Source of the DNA: JAWWOL01 sp963797535
Lineage (GTDB): Bacteria; Actinomycetota; Actinomycetes; JAWWOL01
DNA length: 64,000 nt
Direction of reading: 5' to 3'
Assembly: GCA_963797535.1 (NCBI GenBank)
Contig: CAWCPQ010000001.1
Location: 3,098,071 to 3,162,070 of the forward strand
Below the pieces are notes generated by a model. It made no database searches. It worked only from the letters and a program-made list of their open reading frames with translations, and was not told the DNA's origin. Numbering within the stretch: position 1 is the first letter of the stretch; every line of letters starts with the position of its first letter. The translations under genes and the position numbers were made by a program. This document shows, in pieces, positions 25,393 through 34,138 of the stretch.

Positions 25393-27155
25393 CCGATGCC
25401 GAACGGGTGCCCGTACTGCGCGACTTCGCCTTCATTGCCGATGGCGAACGCGGGGCGGTGGTGAGTCCGGACGGCAACATCGTGTGGATGTGCGCTCCGG
25501 GTTGGGCTGACGATGCGGTGTTCTCGTCCCTGATCGGCGGCGGAGGGGGCTATTCGGTCACGCCGGTGGACCGCTACACCTCGGGTGGGCAGTACGAGGA
25601 CGGCACGTTGATCTGGCACAGCCGGTGGGTCACCGGCTCGACGATCTTGGAGAGCGCGGAGGCGCTGGCGGTGCCGGCCGATCCGCATCGGGTGGTGCTG
25701 CTGCGCAGGATTGCCGCCTTGGCGGCCCGAGCCGTCGTCGAGGTCGTGCTCGAGGTGCAGGGGGGCTTCGGCAAGCGGTCGATGCGCCAGGTGCGGCGTC
25801 AGCACGACGGCTGCTGGACCGCCCGAACCGGCGACCTGCGGCTGCGGTGGACGGGCGGTCAGGACGCGCGCGTCGATGAGTCGGGTCGGCTGACGATGCG
25901 GGTCGAGCTCGAGGCCGGATCGACTCACGACCTCGTGCTCGAGATCAGCGACCAGCCGCTGCCCGATGTCGTCGACCCGGAACGGCTGTGGGCGGCCACC
26001 CGCCGGCAATGGGACGGCTGGGTCCCCGATCTCGAGGAGACGGCGGCACCGCGGGACGCGCGGTTCGCCGCAGCGGTCCTCCGCGGGCTGACCGGCTCGG
26101 GCGGTGGCATGGTCGCGGCCGCGACGATGAGCCTGCCTGAGCGGGCGGACAAGCGCCGGAGCTATGACTACCGCTACGCGTGGATCCGGGACCAGTGCTA
26201 CGCCGGAATCGCCGCAGGGACAGCAGGAGTGGACGAGCTGCTGGACTCGGCGGTGTCGTTCGTGACGGCGCGGGTGCTCGAGCACGGCCCAAAGCTGCGG
26301 CCGGCCTACATGATTGACGGCGGACCGGTCCCGGACGAGCACAAGTTGCACCTTCACGGCTATCCGGGCGGTACGGACATTGCCGGGAACTGGGTGAACG
26401 AGCAGTTCCAGCTCGATCCTCTCGGCGAGGTGCTGCACCTGCTGAGCGTGGCGGCCGGCAAGGACCGGCTGGATGCGGACGGCTGGCGCGCTATGCAGGT
26501 AACCGCCGCCGCCATCGCGTCTCGGTGGGACGAGACCGACGCCGGCATCTGGGAGCTGGGCGACGACTGGTGGACACAGTCGCGACTTGCTGCAGTGGCG
26601 GGACTTCGGGCTGCCGCGGGTGTCGCGCCCAGTGGTGGTGACGCCGGGGCGATGACGACGCTGGCTGACGCGATCATGGCGAAGACGGCTGCGACCTGCC
26701 TGCACCCTGACGGCTACTGGCAGCGCAGTCCCACGCAGCTCGGCGTCGACGCATCGCTCGTCTGGCCGGCAGTGTGCGGTGCACTGCCGGCCGACGATCC
26801 CCGTACCCGAGCCACTCTTGCCGCGGTCATGCGCGACCTGGCGGTTGACCACTACGCCTATCGCTACAGCGCAGCCGACAGGCCGCTCGGAGAGGCGGAG
26901 GGTGCATTCCTTTTGTGCGGCTTCATGGTCAGCCTGGCCCACTTGCAGCAGGGTGACCCCGTCGAGGCCGTGCGGTGGTTCGACCGCAACCGCGGTGCCT
27001 GCGGCGCTTCCGGTCTGTTCACCGAGGAGTACGACGTGCAGGAGCGGCAGTTGCGCGGGAACCTACCGCAGGCCTTCGTCCACGCCGTCATGCTGCAGGC
27101 GGCGGTGGTGACAGCAGCAGCACCTGGTGCGGCCGCTCGTCGACCTCGCCGATGA
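25389..27155 (+). CDS. Glycoside hydrolase family 15 (glucoamylase/trehalase-like)
   Basis: About 588 residues from GTG 25389. The N-terminal beta-sandwich begins LRDFAFIADGERGAVVSPDG and contains the conserved WMCAPGWADDAVFSSLIG. The (alpha/alpha)6 barrel has YDYRYAWIRDQCYA, YPGGTDIAGNWVNEQFQLD and, near the end, GLFTEEYDVQERQLRGNLPQA with the second catalytic Glu region. GH15 proteins release glucose from starch, trehalose or related glucans. No signal peptide, so it acts in the cytoplasm. Its 3' end overlaps the convergent gene by 68 bases, so the true C-terminus may be shorter. Confidence 0.88.
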   Translation: MTDAERVPVLRDFAFIADGERGAVVSPDGNIVWMCAPGWADDAVFSSLIGGGGGYSVTPVDRYTSGGQYEDGTLIWHSRWVTGSTILESAEALAVPADPHRVVLLRRIAALAARAVVEVVLEVQGGFGKRSMRQVRRQHDGCWTARTGDLRLRWTGGQDARVDESGRLTMRVELEAGSTHDLVLEISDQPLPDVVDPERLWAATRRQWDGWVPDLEETAAPRDARFAAAVLRGLTGSGGGMVAAATMSLPERADKRRSYDYRYAWIRDQCYAGIAAGTAGVDELLDSAVSFVTARVLEHGPKLRPAYMIDGGPVPDEHKLHLHGYPGGTDIAGNWVNEQFQLDPLGEVLHLLSVAAGKDRLDADGWRAMQVTAAAIASRWDETDAGIWELGDDWWTQSRLAAVAGLRAAAGVAPSGGDAGAMTTLADAIMAKTAATCLHPDGYWQRSPTQLGVDASLVWPAVCGALPADDPRTRATLAAVMRDLAVDHYAYRYSAADRPLGEAEGAFLLCGFMVSLAHLQQGDPVEAVRWFDRNRGACGASGLFTEEYDVQERQLRGNLPQAFVHAVMLQAAVVTAAAPGAAARRPRR

Positions 27156-30100
27156 CGACGGTGACGATGCGCTGCGCCCAGGCCCTGGCGACGACCGTCT
27201 CCATCTCGTGCTCACGCGCGGCGAAGCGCAGGTCACCGTTCTCGGTGTCGAGGATGAACCCCTCGAAGTCACCGAACCGGTCGTAGAGCAGCGCCGCTAC
27301 CTTGCCGACGTGCCGGTGCCCGACGTGTCCGTGCCCGCCGGGTCCACCATGTTCGCCACCGGGCAGCGGGAAACCGTCCGGCGACGGAAGCACCTGCGAG
27401 GAGTCGCCGCCCAGGCCGTCCACCCGGTCGGACAGGTAGCCGACGTAGCGCTGGAGCACGCGGTACCACCGGTCGGCGGGAGAACGGTTGGCCAGCCGCC
27501 ACTTCATGATGGCCAACGTGTTTTGCTCGGGCAGCAGCAAGGTCGCCGACGTCCCCACCGGGATCCTGATGCCGAACGAGCCGACGACGTAACGCCAGTT
27601 GCGCATCCCGGTCTTTGGCCACTCGGATGGCTCCGGCTCAACGTCGCTGGGAGGCTCGAGGTCGATGTTGGACGACGGCCGGGCGGCGAACTCCGCTGCG
27701 ACCGGCGGATGCGCCGCCGGCTCGGCGATCCCGGGCACGGCGACTGGCGGGCGAGGCTTTTCGAACCGCCCGCGCCGAGTCGCGACACGCCGCACCTGCA
27801 CCTCGAACTCCTGCCCTGCAACAACAGTCGTCGGCAGGTCGATGGTGAGCAGGCCGGTCAGGTTGAGGTCGTCCACCGAGTGCGGGATGGGTACGTACGT
27901 AATCCCGTCGGTCACCGTGCAGGCAACCGTGTTGGGATCGTCGACCGTGAGCAGGTGACTGCCGTACAGCCGCGAGGCCTGGTCGATCACCTCGGCGGCG
28001 GAGGCCTGTGGCCAGAAGATGTGCGCCACGCTGCCGACCGGGACGTGGCCCCAGTCGATCATCAGCTCGTCCGGGTAGTCCAGCAGGAGACCGGCGGCGT
28101 CGGCCAGGGCAGGACTCGGTCGTACGTCGAAGGTCTGCGGCACTCGGTGCGCCGACGCAGGGCCGGGGTTGTCCGACGTGGTGACCTGCAGGTTGCGCTG
28201 GGCGAGCTTGTCGGAGTTCTGCGGGGACTCAGTGACCCCGTTGGCGTTGATGATCGGCGCCCCGTCGTACGCGATCTGGGCGACCAGGCAGTGGTGCGAC
28301 CCGTTGAGCCAGTGCTGGATCTGCTGGCCGTCGACCTGGTTGGCCGGGTCGTACAGGTTGAGAAAACATCCGTAGTAGAACCAGGACTGGTCTGTCCCGT
28401 TGTTGCTCAGCGACGGTGCGTTGACGCCGCCCGGGACGTAGTCCGTCTGGTTGTTCAGGTTGCCGGTGGCGAAGAACGGCAGGGTGTGATGGTTGGCGCC
28501 CACCAGCGGTGAGCCGGGGAATCCAGCAGCATCGGGCGAGTACGCGTACGTGGTGGTGTCCTGGTAGTCGGTGTCCGCGGTTTGCGTGGACCACAGCCGG
28601 AAGAAGACCCTGACGTTCTCGGCGGCAGGACTGCCCGACGGAGCGCGCAGCCGTACCCTCGCGATCGCGAAGTTGTAGTTGTTGTCGATCTGCGGGTGGA
28701 AGATGTCGGAGAAGTCGAAGTGGAACGGCGTCACCGACGAGTCGCCGGTGAGCGCGCCGCCCTGCCCCGGCAGCACCGAGCTGAACGGGTCCTGGCCGGT
28801 CGGGTCGGAGTAGTTGCTGTTGAGGTGGGTCAGCAGCGACTGGAGGTAGCCGAACGCCCCCGCCACGCTGTCCGACGGGAACGTCGGGCCGCCCGCGACC
28901 GGCACATTGTTGAGCGCCGGCGTTGCCGTGAAGACCCGCAGGTCCTGGCTGAGGTAGAAGACGTTCTGGGTGGTCGGGTCGATGTTGGTGAAGTACGGGT
29001 CCTCGCCGCCGATCAGCTCGAAGTCGGTGACCGCCGTCCCACCGGGAACCTCGGTGCCGTTGCTGGTGATGGCCGCGTGCAACGAGTAGTTGGCTGGGCC
29101 GTCCGTCGGCTGCGGGAAATGGTTCAACGTGTTCTGGGTGAACGTGACGTCGTACGCGATCCGGATCCGTTGCGGCACCTTGGTGTTGGCGGTGTTCTCG
29201 AAGTGGACCGGGATCGGGCTGCGGCCAATGGTGATGCCCGGCAGGTTGGCGAAAGGTCCGGTCGGCTGCTCGACGTCGATGTGCAGAGAGTTGAATGAGT
29301 CGATGCTGAAGCCTTCGAGGACGAGCCAGAACGCCTCAGCGAACCGGCCGCCGTGGGTGACCAGAGCGTCGGCGACCTCGTCCCGGCCGAACGTGCTCTT
29401 GTCCACCCAGAAGGAAAGAATGCCGACTGGGTAAGGATTGTCGAGGTTCGGGCCCGACGTGATCTGCGCGGTGCCGGGGAACGCGACGTCGAGCAGCCGC
29501 TTGAAGAACGGGAACGGGTCGCCAGGGTCGCCGGTCAGGTTGTGGTAGACGTCCGACAGCTCCGGCCCTGCGGCGCCGACGATCTCGTTGATCGAGAAGC
29601 CGAGCTGGACGAAGAGGTAGTAGAGGAACAGCAGCGAGCAGGCACTCTTGGGGCTGTTGCTGTGGTCGTACTCGTCGATATGGTTGACGAAGTCATCGCG
29701 ACTGCTGTTCATCCAGATGTTGGAGATGAAAGTGAACAGCGGCAGCCCGTTCTCGATGAGGAACTGGCCGGCCAGGAAATGCGACAGGCCTTCGCCGGAG
29801 CTCTGCTCGTTGCTGCCGTCCGGCGCGAACCAGCCGCGGTTCTGCTTGAGCATCAGCATTTCGGTGACTTCGGCCACCATGAGGAACCGGCACAGGTTGG
29901 CGTCGCCACTGCCAGGGTCCAGGCCGATCGGCGGACCCCAGTGGGCACCGCCACTGGCGTTCTCGACCTGGACGCTGACCGGCAGGCCGTACGGCAGCCC
30001 GATGTTGCCGAACCAGCCGTTCATCAGGTCGAAGTCGCCCTCGGCCGCGGCTATCAGCGCGTTGGTACGGGCCGGCTCCGGCTGCCCCGGATGGACCGAC

Positions 30101-30192
30101 GACTCGAGTGCGTCGTCGTAGGTGAAGGCGTAGTGCGTGGTCTTGCCCCGGCCCGAGCCGGAGTCGGTCAGACCAGTGTCGATGAATCCCAT
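27088..30192 (-). CDS. Large protein of unknown function (1,034 residues)
   Basis: Starts at ATG 30192 behind GGGGGA; no signal peptide or membrane segment. The N-terminal 330 residues look like a degenerate metallopeptidase-type helical domain (SSGEGLSHFLAGQFLIENG, SPKSACSLLFLYYLFVQLG, then LTGDPGDPFPFFKRLLDVAF). Residues 340-640 are beta-rich with many Asn, Thr and Pro (IAYDVTFTQN, FSDIFHPQIDNNYNFAIARV). A C-terminal module GKVAALLYDRFGDFEGFILD and FAAREHEMETVVARAWAQR after a Gly/His-rich linker is a recurring small domain of large bacterial proteins. I do not recognise the whole. Asn/Thr-rich composition differs from its neighbours. Confidence 0.75.
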   Translation of the reverse strand: MGFIDTGLTDSGSGRGKTTHYAFTYDDALESSVHPGQPEPARTNALIAAAEGDFDLMNGWFGNIGLPYGLPVSVQVENASGGAHWGPPIGLDPGSGDANLCRFLMVAEVTEMLMLKQNRGWFAPDGSNEQSSGEGLSHFLAGQFLIENGLPLFTFISNIWMNSSRDDFVNHIDEYDHSNSPKSACSLLFLYYLFVQLGFSINEIVGAAGPELSDVYHNLTGDPGDPFPFFKRLLDVAFPGTAQITSGPNLDNPYPVGILSFWVDKSTFGRDEVADALVTHGGRFAEAFWLVLEGFSIDSFNSLHIDVEQPTGPFANLPGITIGRSPIPVHFENTANTKVPQRIRIAYDVTFTQNTLNHFPQPTDGPANYSLHAAITSNGTEVPGGTAVTDFELIGGEDPYFTNIDPTTQNVFYLSQDLRVFTATPALNNVPVAGGPTFPSDSVAGAFGYLQSLLTHLNSNYSDPTGQDPFSSVLPGQGGALTGDSSVTPFHFDFSDIFHPQIDNNYNFAIARVRLRAPSGSPAAENVRVFFRLWSTQTADTDYQDTTTYAYSPDAAGFPGSPLVGANHHTLPFFATGNLNNQTDYVPGGVNAPSLSNNGTDQSWFYYGCFLNLYDPANQVDGQQIQHWLNGSHHCLVAQIAYDGAPIINANGVTESPQNSDKLAQRNLQVTTSDNPGPASAHRVPQTFDVRPSPALADAAGLLLDYPDELMIDWGHVPVGSVAHIFWPQASAAEVIDQASRLYGSHLLTVDDPNTVACTVTDGITYVPIPHSVDDLNLTGLLTIDLPTTVVAGQEFEVQVRRVATRRGRFEKPRPPVAVPGIAEPAAHPPVAAEFAARPSSNIDLEPPSDVEPEPSEWPKTGMRNWRYVVGSFGIRIPVGTSATLLLPEQNTLAIMKWRLANRSPADRWYRVLQRYVGYLSDRVDGLGGDSSQVLPSPDGFPLPGGEHGGPGGHGHVGHRHVGKVAALLYDRFGDFEGFILDTENGDLRFAAREHEMETVVARAWAQRIVTVVIGEVDERPHQVLLLSPPPPAA

Positions 30193-30380
30193 GATGTTCC
30201 CCCGATCGCGGCGCCGGTTGGCGCTCTTGTCGCCGCGGCGTGCTGCCTCGGCCCCGGTGTCAGGTTGAATGCTGGGCTGCACGTACGTCAGTCACCCGTA
30301 CGCGTGACAACGAAGGCGGTATCAGATGCGGCGGACGGCGCTCTGGTGAGCAGTAGATGCCGGCGTTCATCGGGAGAGGT

Positions 30381-30633
30381 CATGGCCACCAGCGAGCAAT
30401 GTGAGACCGAGATCCAGCGGCTGCGAGCCGAGGAGCGTCAGCGGTCGTCCGCTGGGTCGGATTCCAGGGCGAGCCGTTCGTCGCTGAGCTGCCGCTGTTC
30501 GTTGCGGGCCGCACCGGTGGCTGCCATGGGTAGTGCTTGGACGGCGATGAGCACGTCGCCGGCGCCAGCCAAGGCCGACGATCCGCTGCTGCTCGGGCAG
30601 GACACCATTGCGGGCTGGCATCAGCCCGCCTGA
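30381..30633 (+). CDS. Possible small protein, frame doubtful
   Basis: An ATG at 30381 opens an 84-codon frame starting ATSEQCETEIQRLRAEERQ. A second frame inside it gives a more protein-like stretch (VVRWVGFQGEPFVAELPLFV), so this may be one short gene with a one-base break near 30440 and a second one near 30530. The gap 30193-30380 before it contains no recognised signal. Low confidence. Confidence 0.3.
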
Positions 30634-30662
30634 GCTGCTGGCTGTCCCCGCTCAGCTGCCGC

Positions 30663-30710
30663 AGCCCTGTACAGGGCTGACGGCGGCTCCCCGTTTCGGG
30701 AACCGCCGTC
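30663..30710. terminator. Palindrome plus hairpin between convergent genes
   Basis: AGCCCTGTACAGGGCT (30663-30678) is a perfect 16-base palindrome and is followed at once by GACGGCGGCTCCC-cgtttc-GGGAACCGCCGTC (30679-30710), a 13-bp stem with one mismatch. Together they separate the 30381 frame from the convergent membrane protein gene. Confidence 0.65.
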
Positions 30711-30722
30711 GTCGTGGCGCTT

Positions 30723-31067
30723 TCAGGAGGCCGAGGCTGCCCGGCTCCTCGCCGTGGCGGTCGAGCTCGAAAGCAGGGTGAGGACGAGGCCGACTGCGCT
30801 GACCACGATCCCGATCGCGGCGCCATCCCAGCCGGCTGTGGCGCCGATGATGCCCATCACGAGGTTGACCGCACTGATGGCCAGCGCTGCGGGGGCACCC
30901 CAACCCAGCTGGCGAACGAGTCCGAACGCGGCCACGAGACCCGCGACCCCGAGGGCGACACCGAGCACGATCACGGCGCCCGAGGTCTGGTCGTCGGTGC
31001 CGGCGCCGACGTTCATCAGTGACATGAGGGTGACGGCAGCGGCTGCCGCCCAACGCAAGAGCTTCAT
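30723..31067 (-). CDS. Small four-helix membrane protein
   Basis: 114 residues from ATG 31067. Almost the whole length is hydrophobic: WAAAAAVTLMSLMNVGAG, SGAVIVLGVALGVAGLVAAFGL, PAALAISAVNLVMGIIG and AAIGIVVSAVGLVLTLLSS, with a short serine/threonine tail. It has no catalytic motif and no recognised family. The gene is divergent from the histidine kinase gene, so it may be a regulated target of that system. Confidence 0.7.
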   Translation of the reverse strand: MKLLRWAAAAAVTLMSLMNVGAGTDDQTSGAVIVLGVALGVAGLVAAFGLVRQLGWGAPAALAISAVNLVMGIIGATAGWDGAAIGIVVSAVGLVLTLLSSSTATARSRAASAS

Positions 31068-31255
31068 GATTCCTCCCGAAGGATCGGCGCCTGGCTCAGG
31101 ACCAGACGAGGTGATGGAGGAATTCTTGGCCGGTGGGCGTTCCCGCGCCCAGGGTTGGGGTTCTCGTACGGGTCCCGCGGCTTCGGGAAAACCTCCCGGA
31201 TCCGCGGGAGCTCAGGCCATTGCGCTTGGTCGGGCCCGCGGGGATCGTCGAAGGC

Positions 31256-33319
31256 ATGACCGCAGCCGCCGGCGAGAGCGTGGCATCCGTACGCCATCGG
31301 GAAGGCGCGCGGGCCTCGCGATCGAGTGCGACCCGATGGGCAGTGGTCACCCTGGTCCTGTCAGCCGTCGGACTCGTGGTCGGTGTTCAGAGCATCGCCA
31401 GCGCTGGCGACGTGCCGGGTGACTTCCTCGACGGCACGATCTCGTCGCTGTGCTACCTCGTCCCGTACGCGCTGGCGGGTGCTTTTCTGTTGCGACGGCG
31501 GCCGGACCTGCCGTTCGGTTGGCTGCTGTCCGGCGCCGCAGCCGCCCTGGCGGTGTCGCTGATCGCGGTCGGGCTGGCCGTCGACTCCCTCAGCGCGGGC
31601 AGCACCGCCACCTGGCCGATCTGGGCGGCCGGGCTCGGCAGTCTGCAGTTCATCCAGATCGGCGTGCAGGGGTTGGTCAACGTTCGGTTTCCGACCGGCC
31701 GCATCCAGTCGCGTTGGGGGCGGGTGCTGGAGGTCCTGCTCGTCGGCGGGATGGTGCTGGTCGTTGTCGGCGGGGTTCTCGGCACGTCCATCGCCCACCA
31801 GCTGTCGACGGGGCTGCACCGTACGCTGACCAATCCGCTGACCGGCAACGGCACCTTGGCACACGTTGCCGACGGGCTGGACGCGGTGGCCGGACTGGTC
31901 GTCCTGCTCGGTCTGATCGCCGGCATCCGGATCGTCGTGCTGGCCCGGCGGTCGCACGGCATCGAGCGGCTTCAGCTGCGTTGGCGGGCACTCGGTGTGG
32001 TGTTCGCGCTGCTTCTCTTCCCGTTGGCGATTGCGGGCGTGCTGCCCGTGGCGCTTGATTTCGTCGACGGGACGGTGTTCGTCGCCACGCTGCTGATCCC
32101 CGTGCTGCGCTATCGGCTCTGGGACATCGACACGGTGATCCGCCGCTCGGTGGCGTACGGGCTGGTCACCGTCGTGCTGGCTGCGGGCTATCTGGCGATC
32201 GCCGCCGGAGTCGCGGCCGCGGTGTCCGAGCGGGCCGGCATCGTGGTGGCGGCTTTCGTCGTGGCGTTGGCGTTCGGACCGGCGCGGCTCGCGGGACAGC
32301 GCCTGGTGGATCACCTGTTTTACGGCCAGCGCAACGAGCCGTACCGCGCGGTGAACGAGGTCAGCCGTCGTCTCGAGGCAGTGGCGGAGCCCGGCACCGT
32401 GCTGCCGGCAGCGGTGACCGCGGTCGCGAGCTCCCTTCGGCTGCCTTACGTCGCCGTCGAACGTCCGGACGGTGATGTGGTGGCGTCGTTCGGAGAACCG
32501 GGTGGCGCCGGGCCCGAGCGGTGGGCGTTGACCTACCAGGGCGCAGTCGTCGGATCGTTGGTCGCGTCGCCGCGCGGTGGCGAGACGTCGTTCGGTCGAC
32601 GTGACCACGAGCTGCTGGGTGACCTGGCCCGCCAGCTGGGCGCCGCTGTGCACGCCGAAGCTCTCACCGCCGACCTGCTCGTCTCGCGGCAGCGATTGGT
32701 CAGTGCCCGCGAGGACGAACGTCGTCGGCTGCGGCGCGAGCTGCACGACGGGATGGGTCCGCTGCTGACCGGTCTGGGCCTCAACGTCGACGCCGCGAGG
32801 GCGCGATTGTCCTTGGCAGGCAACGACTCTGGGGCTGACGTCTTCCTCGCGAACGTCAAGGATGCGTCGTCGCGGGCGATCATCGACCTGCGCAGCATCG
32901 TGTACGGGCTGCGCCCGCCGGCGCTGGACGACCTCGGCCTGGTCGGTGCGGTACGGGCTCACGCGCAACGGCTGGGCGAGGTCGGCAGCATCACGGTCGG
33001 GGTGGAGTCCGGTTCCTTGGGCGAGCTGCCGGCGGCTGTCGAGGTCGCGGCCTTCCGGATCGCTGTCGAGTCGGTGAGCAACGCGGCGCGACACGCCTCG
33101 GCGAAGAGTTGTCGGGTGCGCTTCGAGCGGTCCCACCGGTGCCTGTGCGTCGAGGTGCTGGACGACGGCTCCTCGGACGGGCGCTGGGTCGCGGGCGTGG
33201 GCTTGATGGGTATGCGTGAACGGGTGGCCGAGCTGGGCGGTTCACTGACAGCCGGGCCGACGCCCGACGGTGGCGTGGTCCGCGCGCTGCTGCCGCTGCC
33301 AGCGGCGGAATCATCGTGA
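31256..33319 (+). CDS. Two-component sensor histidine kinase (NarL-type partner)
   Basis: 687 residues from ATG 31256. The first 310 residues hold eight or nine transmembrane helices of an unknown sensor module. A GAF-like region follows (FYGQRNEPYRAVNEVSRRLE on), then the HisKA_3 dimerisation domain with the phospho-acceptor in RRELHDGMGPLLTGLG, and an HATPase domain (ESVSNAARHASA, GVGLMGMRERVAELGG). These kinases autophosphorylate on His and pass the phosphate to a LuxR-type response regulator. Its 3' end overlaps that regulator's GTG start by 4 bases. Confidence 0.92.
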   Translation: MTAAAGESVASVRHREGARASRSSATRWAVVTLVLSAVGLVVGVQSIASAGDVPGDFLDGTISSLCYLVPYALAGAFLLRRRPDLPFGWLLSGAAAALAVSLIAVGLAVDSLSAGSTATWPIWAAGLGSLQFIQIGVQGLVNVRFPTGRIQSRWGRVLEVLLVGGMVLVVVGGVLGTSIAHQLSTGLHRTLTNPLTGNGTLAHVADGLDAVAGLVVLLGLIAGIRIVVLARRSHGIERLQLRWRALGVVFALLLFPLAIAGVLPVALDFVDGTVFVATLLIPVLRYRLWDIDTVIRRSVAYGLVTVVLAAGYLAIAAGVAAAVSERAGIVVAAFVVALAFGPARLAGQRLVDHLFYGQRNEPYRAVNEVSRRLEAVAEPGTVLPAAVTAVASSLRLPYVAVERPDGDVVASFGEPGGAGPERWALTYQGAVVGSLVASPRGGETSFGRRDHELLGDLARQLGAAVHAEALTADLLVSRQRLVSAREDERRRLRRELHDGMGPLLTGLGLNVDAARARLSLAGNDSGADVFLANVKDASSRAIIDLRSIVYGLRPPALDDLGLVGAVRAHAQRLGEVGSITVGVESGSLGELPAAVEVAAFRIAVESVSNAARHASAKSCRVRFERSHRCLCVEVLDDGSSDGRWVAGVGLMGMRERVAELGGSLTAGPTPDGGVVRALLPLPAAESS

Positions 33320-33972
33320 CCCGGGTCCTGATCGTCGACGATCATCCGCTGGTACGCCAGGGACTGCGGGCCGTGCTGGACTCGGCGGAGGACCTGATCG
33401 TGGTGGGCGAGGCGGTCGACGGCGAGGAGGCGGTGCGGCTCGCGGCCGAGCTGGCGCCGGACGTCGTACTGATGGACCTGCAGCTGCCGGGGTTGCACGG
33501 CGTCGACGCCACCCGCGAGATCCTGAGCGACCGGCCGGGGACCGCGATCCTCGTTCTCACCATGTTCGAGGACGACGACATGGTGTTCGCCGCGGTGTCG
33601 GCCGGAGCGTTGGGCTATCTGCTCAAGGGCGCCGATGGCGCGGACATCGTTGCCGCGGTCCGAGCCGCGAGCAGCGGCCAGGCGGTTTTCGGTGCTGCGC
33701 TGGCGGCGCGAATGCGGTCGTGGTTCACGGCTGCGCCCCGTGCCGGCACGGCATTCCCCGAGCTGACCGCGCGGGAACGGGCGATCCTCGACGGCGTCGC
33801 CGCCGGCCTGAGCAACGCGGAGATCGGCAAGCGCGAGTTCCTGTCGACGAAGACGGTGGCGAACAACGTCTCGACGATCCTGACCAAGCTGCAGCTCGCC
33901 GATCGCGGCCAGGCGATCGTTGCCGCACGCGAGGCGGGGTTGGGCCGGACAGCGAAGCCGGCTTCGGGCTAG
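33316..33972 (+). CDS. NarL/FixJ-family response regulator
   Basis: 218 residues from GTG 33316. Receiver domain: VLIVDDHPLVRQGLRAVLD with the acidic pair, phospho-Asp in DVVLMDLQLPG (about residue 54), the Thr in LVLTMF and Lys in YLLKGAD. The LuxR-type helix-turn-helix at the C-terminus reads LTARERAILDGVAAG and NAEIGKREFLSTKTVANNV. It is the cognate partner of the overlapping kinase gene. A target is not evident; the secreted beta-helix gene lies 166 bases downstream on the same strand. Confidence 0.93.
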   Translation: MTRVLIVDDHPLVRQGLRAVLDSAEDLIVVGEAVDGEEAVRLAAELAPDVVLMDLQLPGLHGVDATREILSDRPGTAILVLTMFEDDDMVFAAVSAGALGYLLKGADGADIVAAVRAASSGQAVFGAALAARMRSWFTAAPRAGTAFPELTARERAILDGVAAGLSNAEIGKREFLSTKTVANNVSTILTKLQLADRGQAIVAAREAGLGRTAKPASG

Positions 33973-34138
33973 AGAAGCTGCAGGGGGACACCTTGGTCAG
34001 GCCGGCGATGGTGACGACGCCGCGGGTGTCGACCGGTTTCCCCGACCGGCCTATCCATGCGACCCTGCGCCCGGACCGACCTTCACGGGGACCCTCGGCC
34101 GGGGTCGCGGGCGCTGTAGCCCACCCGGCCGGCGCTGG

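Noticed and set aside
31361..33136. 591-codon open frame on the minus strand, opposite the histidine kinase gene
   Set aside because: Composition (Gln/Arg/Asp-rich, no domains) marks it as the antisense of a clear kinase gene.
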